Virus record (IMG/VR): IMGVR_UViG_3300037296_000240 | Coordinates: 1-36,666 of that record | Direction: 5' to 3' (one strand) | Source: a virus | DNA: 36,666 bases | Part shown: positions 1 to 6,994 of the stretch, piece after piece | Layout: the number at the start of each line of letters is the position of its first letter | Position numbering within the stretch: position 1 is the stretch's first letter | Made by a program: the position numbers and the translations under genes | Notes under the pieces: generated by a model | Told to the model about the DNA's origin: nothing | Database searches by the model: none | The model's input: the letters and a program-made list of their open reading frames with translations, nothing else

Positions 1-60
1 GTAGGACGCGAAAAGCCCTTTGAGGGATCGCACCCACCCCTCCCCTTTGCGGGCCGGGCC

Positions 61-438
61 TCAGCCGCGCGGCCGCGTGATCGCCTCTTGCCGTTGCTTC
101 TCACCATCGTGATAGGCCTTGGATACCGCCTGCAGGTTTGCCGGATCCCAAAATAAGAACAGATCGCCGCGATGCGGCGTGATGTGATCGACAATGGCAG
201 AGTGCGGCGCGGGCGCTTTGCCATGTAGCAACACGCCAGTGTGATGACAGGTCCAATCGTCGCGGTCCAGGATCTCAAGGCGCAGATCGCGCCACCGCTT
301 TGTTGAGTAAAGGGGCCGCAGCTTGGCCGTTTGCCAGCGGATCTTATCGCGGGCCTTTTCAGCCGCAGCCCGGTCCGAAAACCCAAAGGCCATCGGCGCG
401 GGCGCGACAAGGCCGGGCAAGCGTTTCAACCGCGCCAT
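61..438 (-). CDS. HNH endonuclease, packaging-associated
   Basis: This 125-residue protein carries an HNH (beta-beta-alpha metal) nuclease fold. A conserved VDHI-PH segment lies near residues 83-88, followed by an Asn (in PANLQA) and a terminal H-D-x-E-K-Q element, and a single C-H pair (TCHH) lies upstream. Phages with this gene next to terS/terL (HK97-like) need the HNH protein to help the terminase cut at cos. Reading minus, the gene ends at position 61; if the window is circular, the terminase small subunit gene begins about 60 nt further on at the other window edge. That order supports a packaging role rather than a homing endonuclease. There is no strong Shine-Dalgarno sequence, but no better internal start is visible. 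Confidence 0.88.
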   Translation of the reverse strand: MARLKRLPGLVAPAPMAFGFSDRAAAEKARDKIRWQTAKLRPLYSTKRWRDLRLEILDRDDWTCHHTGVLLHGKAPAPHSAIVDHITPHRGDLFLFWDPANLQAVSKAYHDGEKQRQEAITRPRG

Positions 439-544
439 CGCATCACCACAGATCAGGAAAGGGAAAGGCCGGGCGCAACAGCCCCGGCCCGCTGGCGCAC
501 CAATGCACCGTTAAAAAGAGATAAGGACCGGCCGCCGGTAACAG

Positions 545-1318
545 TCAAGCCCCCCGATCTGCACCCGACCGACCAAAGCCCATTGCATCCGCGATATCAT
601 CTAAGGCCTTCCACGCCACAGACACCAAGACGCGCGTGGCATCGCTGCGCACCTTCCAGCCATGCGCGGCCAAGATCCGCGCCATATCGTGCCCATGCAC
701 GCACAAGGCCACCAGCAAGGGAAAGGCCTTGATTTCTTGGCGGCCGGGCCGTGCCCGCTGCACCGGCAGGGCCACCCGCTCAGGGCCGCGCAATACCCGG
801 CCGTGCATTGGATCGACGCGCCACCCATTCACACAAGCCTCGATCATCCGTAGGCGCTCAACGTGCTTAATGCGCGTTGTCACGCCCCCGTCAGAAATTC
901 CGCCGCTACCGTCGCCAGCCCCATCACCGCCGCCGCCAGAGGCCCCAATACGCTCATAGGATCCGGCTAACAGATCAGCCGCCCGGCGGCGCGGATCGCC
1001 ATCGGGCAGCGCCGCCAGGGCGCGGGCCACATTGCGCGTTGCCGTCCGCTGGCCTGGCGTCGTCACCTGCACCACCGATGCGACCACCTGGCGCAGATCA
1101 CCGCCCCGCGCGCGCACCGTGACCTCGACGCCTGGCGCAGCCTCAGACAGGCACGACAGCGCCACAGCCCCGGCCGCCATACCCGCCCGGGCACGTTCCC
1201 CCGATCCGGTGCCGATCCGTTGCCGCTTAGACGCCACCGCCCCGATGATCGCGGCATTGCATCCCGCCAGGTAAAGCCCGGCCCGGCCTCGATCTATGCC
1301 TTGAAATGTTTGGCTCAT
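545..1318 (-). CDS. Candidate phage regulator with C-terminal helix-turn-helix-like region (function unknown)
   Basis: This 257-residue protein is not confidently recognised. The ATG at 1318 is preferred over one at 1354 because a GGGGTGCGAT leader like those of other genes here precedes it. The N-terminal half is Ala/Gly-rich with a GGGGDGAGDGSGG linker near residues 130-145. The C-terminal third has basic helices with HGWKVRSDATRVLVSVAWKA, a pattern like the DNA-binding end of DUF6456/sigma-like HTH proteins of alphaproteobacterial prophages. It lies at the junction of the early operon and the HNH/terminase module and directly downstream of the repeat-rich region, where a late regulator or antiterminator would be expected. 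That role is inference; a structural domain search would decide. Confidence 0.6.
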   Translation of the reverse strand: MSQTFQGIDRGRAGLYLAGCNAAIIGAVASKRQRIGTGSGERARAGMAAGAVALSCLSEAAPGVEVTVRARGGDLRQVVASVVQVTTPGQRTATRNVARALAALPDGDPRRRAADLLAGSYERIGASGGGGDGAGDGSGGISDGGVTTRIKHVERLRMIEACVNGWRVDPMHGRVLRGPERVALPVQRARPGRQEIKAFPLLVALCVHGHDMARILAAHGWKVRSDATRVLVSVAWKALDDIADAMGFGRSGADRGA

Positions 1319-1376
1319 ATCGCACCCCATATGTTGATGATTAATTGCTACCATACCTCATATGTTGAAAACCTTA

Positions 1377-1667
1377 GGGATCAATAATTTTAAAGGGATT
1401 AGTGAGGGAGTAATAAGGGATTAATAATATCGTGGTAAATAACTGATATAAAAGCGAAATCATGCCGTGAGGGATTAACGGGACTAATATCCACGCCCTA
1501 CATAAAACAAACATCAGGGCGACCCCCGCACCCCTTCGCACATATATAGAAGAACCCCGACATTGATCCCGTTAATCCCTAACGCGGATTTTCACCGCGC
1601 AACGCGTTGATTTTGCACGCAAACATATCAGGGATTAACAATTCCGCAGTCCCGATTAGCGGGACTA
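1377..1667. repeat. Array of short GGGAnTA repeats in an AT-rich non-coding region
   Basis: About 450 bases upstream of the 545-1318 gene hold no convincing gene and are much more AT-rich than the rest. They contain many copies of a GGGAnTA motif: 1377, 1395, 1406, 1417, 1471, 1480, 1631 and 1661 on the plus strand, and inverted copies at 1564 and 1573. Three copies are spaced exactly 11 bp apart (1395/1406/1417), so they face the same side of the helix. AGGGATTAACGGGA at 1470-1483 recurs inverted at 1567-1580. AGTCCC-7-GGGACT (1648-1667) is a perfect palindrome. Such iterated sites suit a replication initiator, a repressor/activator or a partition-like protein. No DnaA box was seen. Confidence 0.7.
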
Positions 1668-1770
1668 GTGGACGTTTTCTTATAGGGGGTGCGGGGTGCG
1701 GGGTGCGCAAAAGAGCGCAGAAAGGCCGGGCGCGGGGCCTGGGCCTGCATTGGCGCAGATCCAAAACCGG

Positions 1771-1968
1771 CCGCGCGTGCTGATCTGTTAGGGATTATAG
1801 CGTGGCCCTAGTCGGGCCACAGGGCGCGCGCCAGCGCGCCCGCTGCACCGCTGCAGATCCTCAGGACCGCCGCGCGTGCTGATAGGGAGTGATCTATTGC
1901 GTGCCCCTAGTCGGGGCACAAGGCGCGCCCCAGCGCGCCCGATGCACCGCTGCGCCCTATTTGAACCG
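1771..1968. repeat. 99-bp tandem repeat, each unit with two adjacent stem-loops
   Basis: Two units (1771-1869 and 1870-1968) align at a constant offset of 99 bases: the 14-base start CCGCGCGTGCTGAT, both hairpins and TGCACCGCTGC all match. Stem-loop 1 is GTGGCCC-TAGTC-GGGCCAC at 1802-1820 in unit 1 and GTGCCCC-TAGTC-GGGGCAC at 1901-1919 in unit 2; the loop is kept while a stem base pair is swapped. Stem-loop 2 is GGGCGCGC-GCCA-GCGCGCCC (1822-1841) or GGCGCGC-CCCA-GCGCGCC (1922-1939). The two hairpins are separated by only one or two bases. A third partial start lies near 1971 inside the neighbouring gene's 3' end. No T-tract follows, so these are not ordinary terminators. Confidence 0.85.
1802..1939 (-). 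promoter_or_regulatory. Possible cis-acting antitermination RNA (put-like paired hairpins)
   Basis: If read in the minus-strand transcript that runs from the early genes toward the terminase, each unit forms two back-to-back hairpins with one or two unpaired bases between them. Phage HK022 put RNAs also consist of two stem-loops separated by an unpaired base, and they make RNA polymerase resistant to downstream terminators. The base-pair swap between copies (G-C to C-G in stem 1) indicates that pairing matters. Terminator-like hairpins exist further along the same strand (near 32.57, 28.88 and 19.30 kb). No sequence homology to put is claimed; the function is inferred from architecture only. 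Alternatives are protein-binding DNA palindromes or mRNA-stabilising 3' ends. Confidence 0.35.
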
Positions 1969-2193
1969 GGCGGCGCGTGCCGCCTGCACCATATCGCAGA
2001 CAATCCGCGCATCAGGGCGCGCAACCCGGCCCGTGCCCTCGCAGGCCTTGCAATACGCCCTGATATCGACCTCAGGCCAGAACCTGCCAAACACAACCGA
2101 CATATCACCAGCAGGCAGGACCACCTCAAGGCCGCCCCGCCCTTCGCAGGCGGGACAGGGCATGGCGTTTCCGTGCAAATGCGGATCAGCCAT
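1957..2193 (-). CDS. Small DnaJ-type zinc-finger protein
   Basis: A 78-residue protein with two CxxCxGxG-like knuckles, CPACEGRG near residue 13 and CKACEGTG near residue 48, the motif of the DnaJ cysteine-rich zinc-binding domain. Here there are only two half-sites, enough for one zinc ion. The ATG at 2193 overlaps the stop of the methyltransferase gene (TGATG), so the two are translationally coupled. Small CxxCxGxG proteins are common in phage early operons, but their roles are mostly unknown; RNA or protein binding is plausible. The 3' end runs into the 99-bp hairpin repeat, so the two are probably on the same transcript. Confidence 0.78.
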   Translation of the reverse strand: MADPHLHGNAMPCPACEGRGGLEVVLPAGDMSVVFGRFWPEVDIRAYCKACEGTGRVARPDARIVCDMVQAARAARFK

Positions 2194-2708
2194 CACTCAG
2201 CGGCCCAGGATTGCGCCGCGCGATCTGCAGCCGTCAAGGGCGCAAAGCATGACCCCAAAGACGTAGCCGACCGCAGGACGGCCGCCGCACGCGGCCCGGC
2301 CGCAAAAAGCGTTGTGCCCGTGCCAGGCGATCCGCCAATTGAGCCATCGGGGCGCTCAAACTTAATTTTACCATCCACAAACATGATCGCGGACGCGCGT
2401 GGCGCAAATTCCTGCCACCAGGGCGCAGATGTGCGATCTGGCAGCAGGGCAATCCCATCGCCATGCTCAAAGAACTTTTGCAGCCAGGCGCGCTTTGTGG
2501 ACTGGTGGCCGAAAGGCGGATTCATCCACACAAACCCCCGCCAAGGATATTCAAGCGACCCGAAAGAATACCACCGGGGGGCAGGCGTATGACGCGGACC
2601 GCCAGGGGGGCAGGCCACATCAAGATCAAACAGCACCCCAAGGCGGTCAAAGATATATCGCGGCGTATACCATTCGTCAGTTTCACCGGCGCTTTCATAA
2701 GAAGCCAT
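2193..2708 (-). CDS. dam: Phage DNA N6-adenine methyltransferase (Dam family)
   Basis: This 171-residue protein has the layout of the phage Dam family (Pfam Dam, as in T1 and N15). DEWYTP near residues 11-16 starts the substrate/cofactor region, FDLDVACPP follows, and MNPPFG near residues 62-67 is the catalytic D/N-PP-Y/F motif IV. Family members methylate adenine in GATC. GATC is strikingly common in this window, so a Dam enzyme would have many targets for evasion of restriction, control of replication or control of transcription. The ATG at 2708 is chosen because AAGG lies 8 bases upstream; an in-frame TTG two codons earlier is less likely. The gene sits in the early replication operon. Confidence 0.88.
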   Translation of the reverse strand: MASYESAGETDEWYTPRYIFDRLGVLFDLDVACPPGGPRHTPAPRWYSFGSLEYPWRGFVWMNPPFGHQSTKRAWLQKFFEHGDGIALLPDRTSAPWWQEFAPRASAIMFVDGKIKFERPDGSIGGSPGTGTTLFAAGPRAAAVLRSATSLGSCFAPLTAADRAAQSWAAE

Positions 2709-2722
2709 TTTCAAAACCTTTT

Positions 2723-2998
2723 TTAAAACAGGGAGGCTTGCGCCGTTTTCTTTTTCGGGGTGCGGGGTGCGGGCGCGGGGGCGGTGCGATCCCGGCGCGG
2801 GATCCCGACCGGCTGCGCGGCGGCCTGCAGGCGCGCATTGGCCTTAAACCGGCAACAGATCTTGGCGCAGGCCCGCAAGGGGCGCTGGCCCGCCTTGAGC
2901 ATCCGCGCGCCGCCTGGCGGCTGATAGCCAAAGGGGGCAGGGGATGCGCCGCAGATATCGCACGGCCCAGGGGCGCGGGGGGGCAGCTTGGCCGCCAT
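2723..2998 (-). CDS. Small cysteine-rich protein, probable zinc finger
   Basis: A 91-residue basic protein with CDICGASPAPFGY near residue 13 and CAKICC near residues 43-48, giving a likely four-cysteine zinc site. The C-terminal half is low-complexity, rich in Arg, Pro and Lys (APAPAPRTPKKK), suggesting nucleic acid binding. Its ATG overlaps the stop of the helicase gene (TAATG), so it is cotranslated with the replication proteins. I do not recognise a named family, although short proteins of this shape are common near primases in alphaproteobacterial prophages. Confidence 0.65.
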   Translation of the reverse strand: MAAKLPPRAPGPCDICGASPAPFGYQPPGGARMLKAGQRPLRACAKICCRFKANARLQAAAQPVGIPRRDRTAPAPAPRTPKKKTAQASLF

Positions 2999-4776
2999 TA
3001 TCCGCGCCGCCCGGCAGCGGCGCGCAATTCGTCGCCGTAGAGCGCAATCCGGTCCATTGCTTCCGTGCTGATCTTGATCCCGCGATATCCGGTATCGGAC
3101 ACCTTGGCGGGCGTAAACACATGCCCGCTTGGCCCTTTCATCGCCCCGGCGCGCGCCTTGATCGCATTGGATACCGTGCGCTTGCCCCAGGCCGCCTCGC
3201 CAGAGGACAACAGATAGGCGTTAAAGGCGTCCGACAGATCCCGGCCCTTTTCAAAATCATCGGGATTTCCGGTAATCTCGCAATCGGTTGTCAGGAACAC
3301 GCGCAGCGGATCACTGTCTTTGCGGTAATCCTCAGTCGCCGCGCGCACCGCCTCAGGCTTTCCCAATCCGTTATTGAGGTAATCCAGGCACCCGCGCACC
3401 AGCCATGCAAAGATCCCGTCACGCTCAGCCCATAGGTTTTCGGGCAGGGCCTCATCCACGTCCGCCTCATCAATCTGCACCTCGAAAGGCACCAGCATGA
3501 TCCGCCGCCAGATCCCATCATCCGCGCCGCGCACCTCAGGCTTGTGATTGCCCGAAATCGTCAACTTAAATTCTGGCACAATCTCCACAAATTCTTGCTG
3601 CATCCGCCGGATCATAATCGCCTCACCCCCGGTTAGGGCCTTGATGAGCGCCTCTTTCATGCGCTGGCCTTGCTCAGGCTCAGAGGCCCGCGCCATGCGC
3701 GCGCCAGGCAAGCGCACCAGATCGGGCGTGGCGTCCGATCCTTTGCGCTGTTCCGTGCCTGTCAGGGTTTCAATCGGGATTGTGGTGCCATAGTCCGCCA
3801 TGATCCGCGCAATGGTGTCCACCAGCGTGGACTTGCCATTGCGGCCGCCGCCGAAGAAAAACGCCAGTTTTTGCTCAGTCTTGATCCCGGTCAGGGTCAG
3901 GCCGAACCAGCGTTGCAGAAAATCGCGCACCTCAGGATCCGGCTGCACTGTCTCCAAAAATGCGAGAAACTTTGGACAGTCCGCCGCCGGATTGTAATCG
4001 GCCAGCATCATTTTGCTGATCATATGGCGGCGATCATGCGGGATCTGATCGACCCGCCACACCTTCTTTTTGTCACCCCATTCCGCCGCGTGCGCATCGA
4101 CCTCAGCCGACAGGCGCAAGATCCCGGTTTGGCAATTGATCATCAGCGGATCCGCATTGAGCGCATCGACCGGCACCGCCGCCGCCACGCGGACCTCTTG
4201 CAGCATATTGGAAATCTTGGATGTGTTGCCCGTGTTTTTGGCGTGCGCGCGGTGCGCCGCCTTGGCCTTATTCAGCCGCTCACGCACCGATTGCCCCTTG
4301 CTGGCAATGCCGCGCAACAGGTGCAGGCGCTCGGTTTGCTCATCGGTGCGATCCTTGACCTTTTCCAGCAGGGCCAGCTCACCTTGCGTCGCCAGGAAAT
4401 CATCGAGCGCGTCTTTTTCCCAATCCTCAAGCGCGATATGGGGCACCTCATCCAGGATCAGGGCGGCGATCTTTTGCGCATCGCGGCGCACATCTAATTC
4501 ATCCTCATCAGAGCGCCAGACGCGGCCCGCCCAGCGATACCACCCCAGGCGCGGCACAAAGCGGATATCGCCGCCAAAGTGCGCCGTGAGCCGCTGGCCG
4601 TTGCCAAAGTCATTGAGCGGAAAATCCGCGCACTGGCGCAGCACATCGCCCGCCAGGTCAGTATCCAGATCGGCGCGCCAAGCATCGCCGTCCGGCACCC
4701 CGGCGGATTGATCCACCGAAACCGGAGGCACCGTCTCATGATTGGCAAAGGCTTGCCGCACATCATCAACGCTCAT
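2998..4776 (-). CDS. D5/P4-family replicative helicase
   Basis: A 592-residue superfamily 3 helicase of the phage/plasmid primase (P4, C-terminal) type. A D5-like N-terminal region covers roughly residues 50-290. The Walker A loop is FFFGGGRNGKST at about 307-318. The SF3 C-terminal signature follows, with FKLTISGNHKPEVRGADDGIWRRI split across residues 403-426 (sensor Asn and arginine finger region). It unwinds DNA at the phage origin, normally together with the primase encoded just upstream. Its ATG overlaps the primase stop (ATGA), so the two are coupled. A Lys/Glu-rich coiled-coil-like stretch lies near residues 115-185. Length and order fit the family. Confidence 0.92.
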   Translation of the reverse strand: MSVDDVRQAFANHETVPPVSVDQSAGVPDGDAWRADLDTDLAGDVLRQCADFPLNDFGNGQRLTAHFGGDIRFVPRLGWYRWAGRVWRSDEDELDVRRDAQKIAALILDEVPHIALEDWEKDALDDFLATQGELALLEKVKDRTDEQTERLHLLRGIASKGQSVRERLNKAKAAHRAHAKNTGNTSKISNMLQEVRVAAAVPVDALNADPLMINCQTGILRLSAEVDAHAAEWGDKKKVWRVDQIPHDRRHMISKMMLADYNPAADCPKFLAFLETVQPDPEVRDFLQRWFGLTLTGIKTEQKLAFFFGGGRNGKSTLVDTIARIMADYGTTIPIETLTGTEQRKGSDATPDLVRLPGARMARASEPEQGQRMKEALIKALTGGEAIMIRRMQQEFVEIVPEFKLTISGNHKPEVRGADDGIWRRIMLVPFEVQIDEADVDEALPENLWAERDGIFAWLVRGCLDYLNNGLGKPEAVRAATEDYRKDSDPLRVFLTTDCEITGNPDDFEKGRDLSDAFNAYLLSSGEAAWGKRTVSNAIKARAGAMKGPSGHVFTPAKVSDTGYRGIKISTEAMDRIALYGDELRAAAGRRG

Positions 4777-5891
4777 TGTGCGCCCCCATCGTTTTTTGAT
4801 TGTCGCGCTAAGTCATTGAGATCCACACCCGCGCCGGGGTGCACTATCTGCGCCTCAAGGCCGGGCCGCGCCAATTGCGCCCGGCGCAATCCGCAGAGCA
4901 ATTTCGCCCGCGTCGCCGCCGGATCGCTATCGCCGTCTTGAATAAAGATCAGGCGCTTGATCCCAGCGGGCGGGATCCAGGCCGCATCATCACCTAGATC
5001 CGGCGCGCCGGAATAACGCACGCCAGGCACCTTGATTTGCCGCCCGGCCATGTTGCCCAGATCAATCCCGGCCCAATAGGTAGCCCCCGGCAAAACGGCC
5101 GCCGTGATCGCGCTGGCCGTGGTTTCAATGCCCTCGCCCATGATCATCACGCCGGTATCACCCAGGGGCGACAGGCGGATTGCGCCGCCCTTTTTGGATC
5201 CGCGCACCATCTTGGCGGGCATCACTTCGCCCTCATATTCGATATGGGCCTTGAGGCCGGGATAAGCCGGGTTGATCCAGGTTTGATGCACAGCCGTGAT
5301 CCGCCCGGCTGCATTTTGAATTGCGGCAATCATGGCGGGGCCGGTGTGAAGCGTGCGCACCTGGCCGCCCGCTTTTTTGCGGTAGGGGTGCGCTGGCGCA
5401 AAGCGCAGCGTGGGCGGCAAGGCCCCGTCCGGCCAGGCGATCCCGCGCGCCTCAAGATAAGCGGCAACGGCCGTGCCATCCGCGCCCTGGGCGCATCGCC
5501 AGATTTCGCGGGCATCGGCCACGGCGCGGGCGCGGGCGGAGGCTTCAAAATCGGCGCGCTTGCGCTCGACCTCAGCCGCGCGGGCCTGGCGGCGGGCGAC
5601 CTCAGCCGGATCCGGCTGCACATCGGCATCCCCTGCCAGATAAGATAAGGCAGTTTTAAAATCGCAGGCCAGGACGTGTTGCACCATGGCCAGGCCATCG
5701 CCGCCCGCATCACAGACCCGGCAGATAAAGACGCCAAGCGCCGGATTGACGCCAAAGCGATCTTTACCGCCGCAGACCGGGCACGGCCCGACATGCTCGA
5801 CACCGGCGCGCCGCAGACCCGCGACGCCCAGGCGCGACGCCACCTCTAAAAGCGGGATCGCCTTGGCCAGATCTAAACGCCCATCATCCAT
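4773..5891 (-). CDS. DNA primase with CHC2 zinc finger and Toprim domain
   Basis: A 372-residue phage primase. The N-terminal zinc site is CPVCGGKDRFGV followed by CRVCDAGGDG (about residues 37-70), typical of the CHC2/P4-type domain. A Toprim catalytic core follows, with the acidic motif MGEGIETTASA (around residue 245) and the metal-binding IQDGDSDPAA (around residue 315). It makes RNA primers for phage DNA replication and should work with the helicase gene that overlaps its 3' end. The ATG at 5891 has GGGGGG at a good distance; an in-frame TTG six codons upstream is possible but weaker. It overlaps the upstream winged-helix gene by 8 bases. Confidence 0.92.
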   Translation of the reverse strand: MDDGRLDLAKAIPLLEVASRLGVAGLRRAGVEHVGPCPVCGGKDRFGVNPALGVFICRVCDAGGDGLAMVQHVLACDFKTALSYLAGDADVQPDPAEVARRQARAAEVERKRADFEASARARAVADAREIWRCAQGADGTAVAAYLEARGIAWPDGALPPTLRFAPAHPYRKKAGGQVRTLHTGPAMIAAIQNAAGRITAVHQTWINPAYPGLKAHIEYEGEVMPAKMVRGSKKGGAIRLSPLGDTGVMIMGEGIETTASAITAAVLPGATYWAGIDLGNMAGRQIKVPGVRYSGAPDLGDDAAWIPPAGIKRLIFIQDGDSDPAATRAKLLCGLRRAQLARPGLEAQIVHPGAGVDLNDLARQSKNDGGAQ

Positions 5892-6294
5892 GATACGCCC
5901 CCCGCTCAAATTTGAAATCTTGCGGCGCGATCAGCCGGTAGCCGACGCCATAAAGCCGCTCGATCGACACCGGATAAGCCGACGCCTCAAAGGCCCGGCG
6001 GATCGCCGCGACGCGGGGAAAGACCGCCTCGATGGATCCCCAATCATCAGGGCGATGATCCGCAAAGCCCGCCGCCTGCAGCGCATCGGCTGAGACGAAC
6101 TTGCCCCGGCGGCGATCTAGCGCGTGCAAGATCCGCATATCCCGCGCTGAGAGATCCAAGCCCAGATCGGCGCAGCCTTGATAAAACTCAGGCACGGGAT
6201 CGAGATAGAACGACAGCAATTCCAGCGCGTAGGACAGCCGGTCCGCTGCAGGCTGCGCCATCACTTCGCGGCGCAACTGATCCACCGCGCCCAT
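5884..6294 (-). CDS. Orphan winged-helix protein, OmpR/PhoB C-terminal-like
   Basis: A 136-residue protein whose C-terminal half resembles the OmpR-type DNA-binding domain: SARDMRILHALDRRRGKFVS, then an ADALQAAG helix, then VAAIRRAFEAS (recognition-helix position) and the closing hairpin ERLYGVGYRL. There is no receiver domain and no partner kinase in the window. The N-terminal 50 residues are helical and unlike a receiver. It starts with ATG at 6294 overlapping the previous stop (TGATG). Its place between the Cro-like gene and the primase suggests an early regulator or an initiator that binds the phage origin; neither is proven. A second protein of this class is at 12017-12319. Confidence 0.75.
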   Translation of the reverse strand: MGAVDQLRREVMAQPAADRLSYALELLSFYLDPVPEFYQGCADLGLDLSARDMRILHALDRRRGKFVSADALQAAGFADHRPDDWGSIEAVFPRVAAIRRAFEASAYPVSIERLYGVGYRLIAPQDFKFERGAYHG

Positions 6295-6581
6295 CACCGG
6301 GCGCGCCGGGCCGCACCCGCCGCCAGGCCGCGCATCGGATCGCGGGGCAGGGCTGCAGGCACATCGCGCAAGAGGCGCAGATAGGCGGCGACGATTTCGG
6401 GCAAGAGCGCGGCCGGGGCCACCCCGGCATCCGCAGACATCTTGTTAATCAGGCGGCGATCCGTCACAGACAGATCCGCCAGCACATCACCGCCCGCATC
6501 CAGCACCGCGCGGGCGGCGGGCATCGGGGCCTTGAGCGTCACTTTGCGCCCCAGGGGGCAGGCATCAAACAGGCCATCCAT
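6294..6581 (-). CDS. Small early protein of unknown function
   Basis: A 95-residue protein with no family I recognise. It starts at an ATG at 6581 that overlaps the stop of the Cro-like gene, and its stop overlaps the next start, so it is clearly part of the tightly coupled early operon. The middle (residues 35-75) is predicted helical, with VTDRRLINKMSADAGVAPAALLPEIVAAYL, which could be a ribbon-helix-helix or HTH-like segment. The rest is Ala/Arg-rich. Only its operon membership supports its reality, and that support is good. Confidence 0.7.
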   Translation of the reverse strand: MDGLFDACPLGRKVTLKAPMPAARAVLDAGGDVLADLSVTDRRLINKMSADAGVAPAALLPEIVAAYLRLLRDVPAALPRDPMRGLAAGAARRAR

Positions 6582-6844
6582 CAGACGACACCCCCAACCG
6601 GGGGCAGCGCAACACCGGCGGCGGCGGCGCGCTCAGTCAAGAGCCGATGCACCCGCGCCGCATTGCCCAGGCAAATATCGCGCTCAGGATTGGACACAAA
6701 TCCAGACAGGGCGTTTTTGCTCAGACCCAGATCGCGGGCCACGGCCGATTGCGACAGGCGCAAAACCGCCAAGGCGGCGGTCAGCCACGCGCGAAACGCC
6801 GCCGGATTAGGCAATTCAGATTGGAAACAGTCTTTTTTCGGCAT
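6581..6844 (-). CDS. Cro-like helix-turn-helix regulator, first gene of the early operon
   Basis: An 87-residue XRE-like DNA-binding protein. The helix-turn-helix is RLSQSAVARDLGLSKNALSGFV at about residues 29-50, with the Q-S-A-V-A and LSKNALS pattern of the family. It is the first gene leftward from the switch region, opposite the repressor gene at 7073-7474, as cro is to cI in lambda. GAGGT lies 8 bases before the ATG. It probably turns down repressor transcription and its own promoter by binding the palindromes at 6914-7027. A DNA-replication role cannot be excluded, but position favours Cro. Confidence 0.8.
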   Translation of the reverse strand: MPKKDCFQSELPNPAAFRAWLTAALAVLRLSQSAVARDLGLSKNALSGFVSNPERDICLGNAARVHRLLTERAAAAGVALPPVGGVV

Positions 6845-6910
6845 CGAAACAACCTCATTTTAAACCGCGCGCCCATTGATCTGGGCACCGCATCTTGCAT
6901 GACGTGAGGT

Positions 6911-6940
6911 TTTGCACACTATAGGGTGCGGTGTAAACAT
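6911..6940 (-). promoter_or_regulatory. Early leftward promoter region with imperfect operator palindrome
   Basis: On the minus strand TATAGT (complement of 6918-6923) is a good -10 box. The hexamer 17 bases upstream (TTATTT) is a weak -35, so the promoter may need help or be regulated. The -10 is embedded in an imperfect palindrome, GCAC-8-GTGC (6914-6917/6926-6929), extending to TTTGCAC...GTGTAAA. The operator would control the early operon starting at 6844. Confidence 0.5.
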
Positions 6941-6994
6941 AAATAATCGAAAATCTGCAAAACTGGCCCGTCGTCACCTGTTCCCTTGATTTTT

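Noticed and set aside
466-491. GGCCGGG/CCCGGCC hairpin between HNH and the regulator
   Set aside because: A single GC-rich palindrome without T-run in a GC-rich genome is not convincing.
331-732. Plus-strand open frame near the window start
   Set aside because: Antisense to HNH and the regulator gene, very Pro/Arg-rich, with no start signal.
1579-1764. Open frame of 61 codons on the minus strand in the repeat region
   Set aside because: No ribosome-binding site, Pro/Arg-rich random composition, and it lies in a repeat-rich non-coding gap.
1802-1841. Rho-independent terminator
   Set aside because: The stems are strong, but no T-run follows on either strand.
1771-1968. CRISPR-like repeat array
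   Set aside because: Only two units, contiguous without unique spacers, and no cas genes.
1788-2129. Open frame across the hairpin repeats and the zinc-finger gene
   Set aside because: It overlaps the better supported 1957-2193 gene in another frame and is made of the GC-rich stem sequences.
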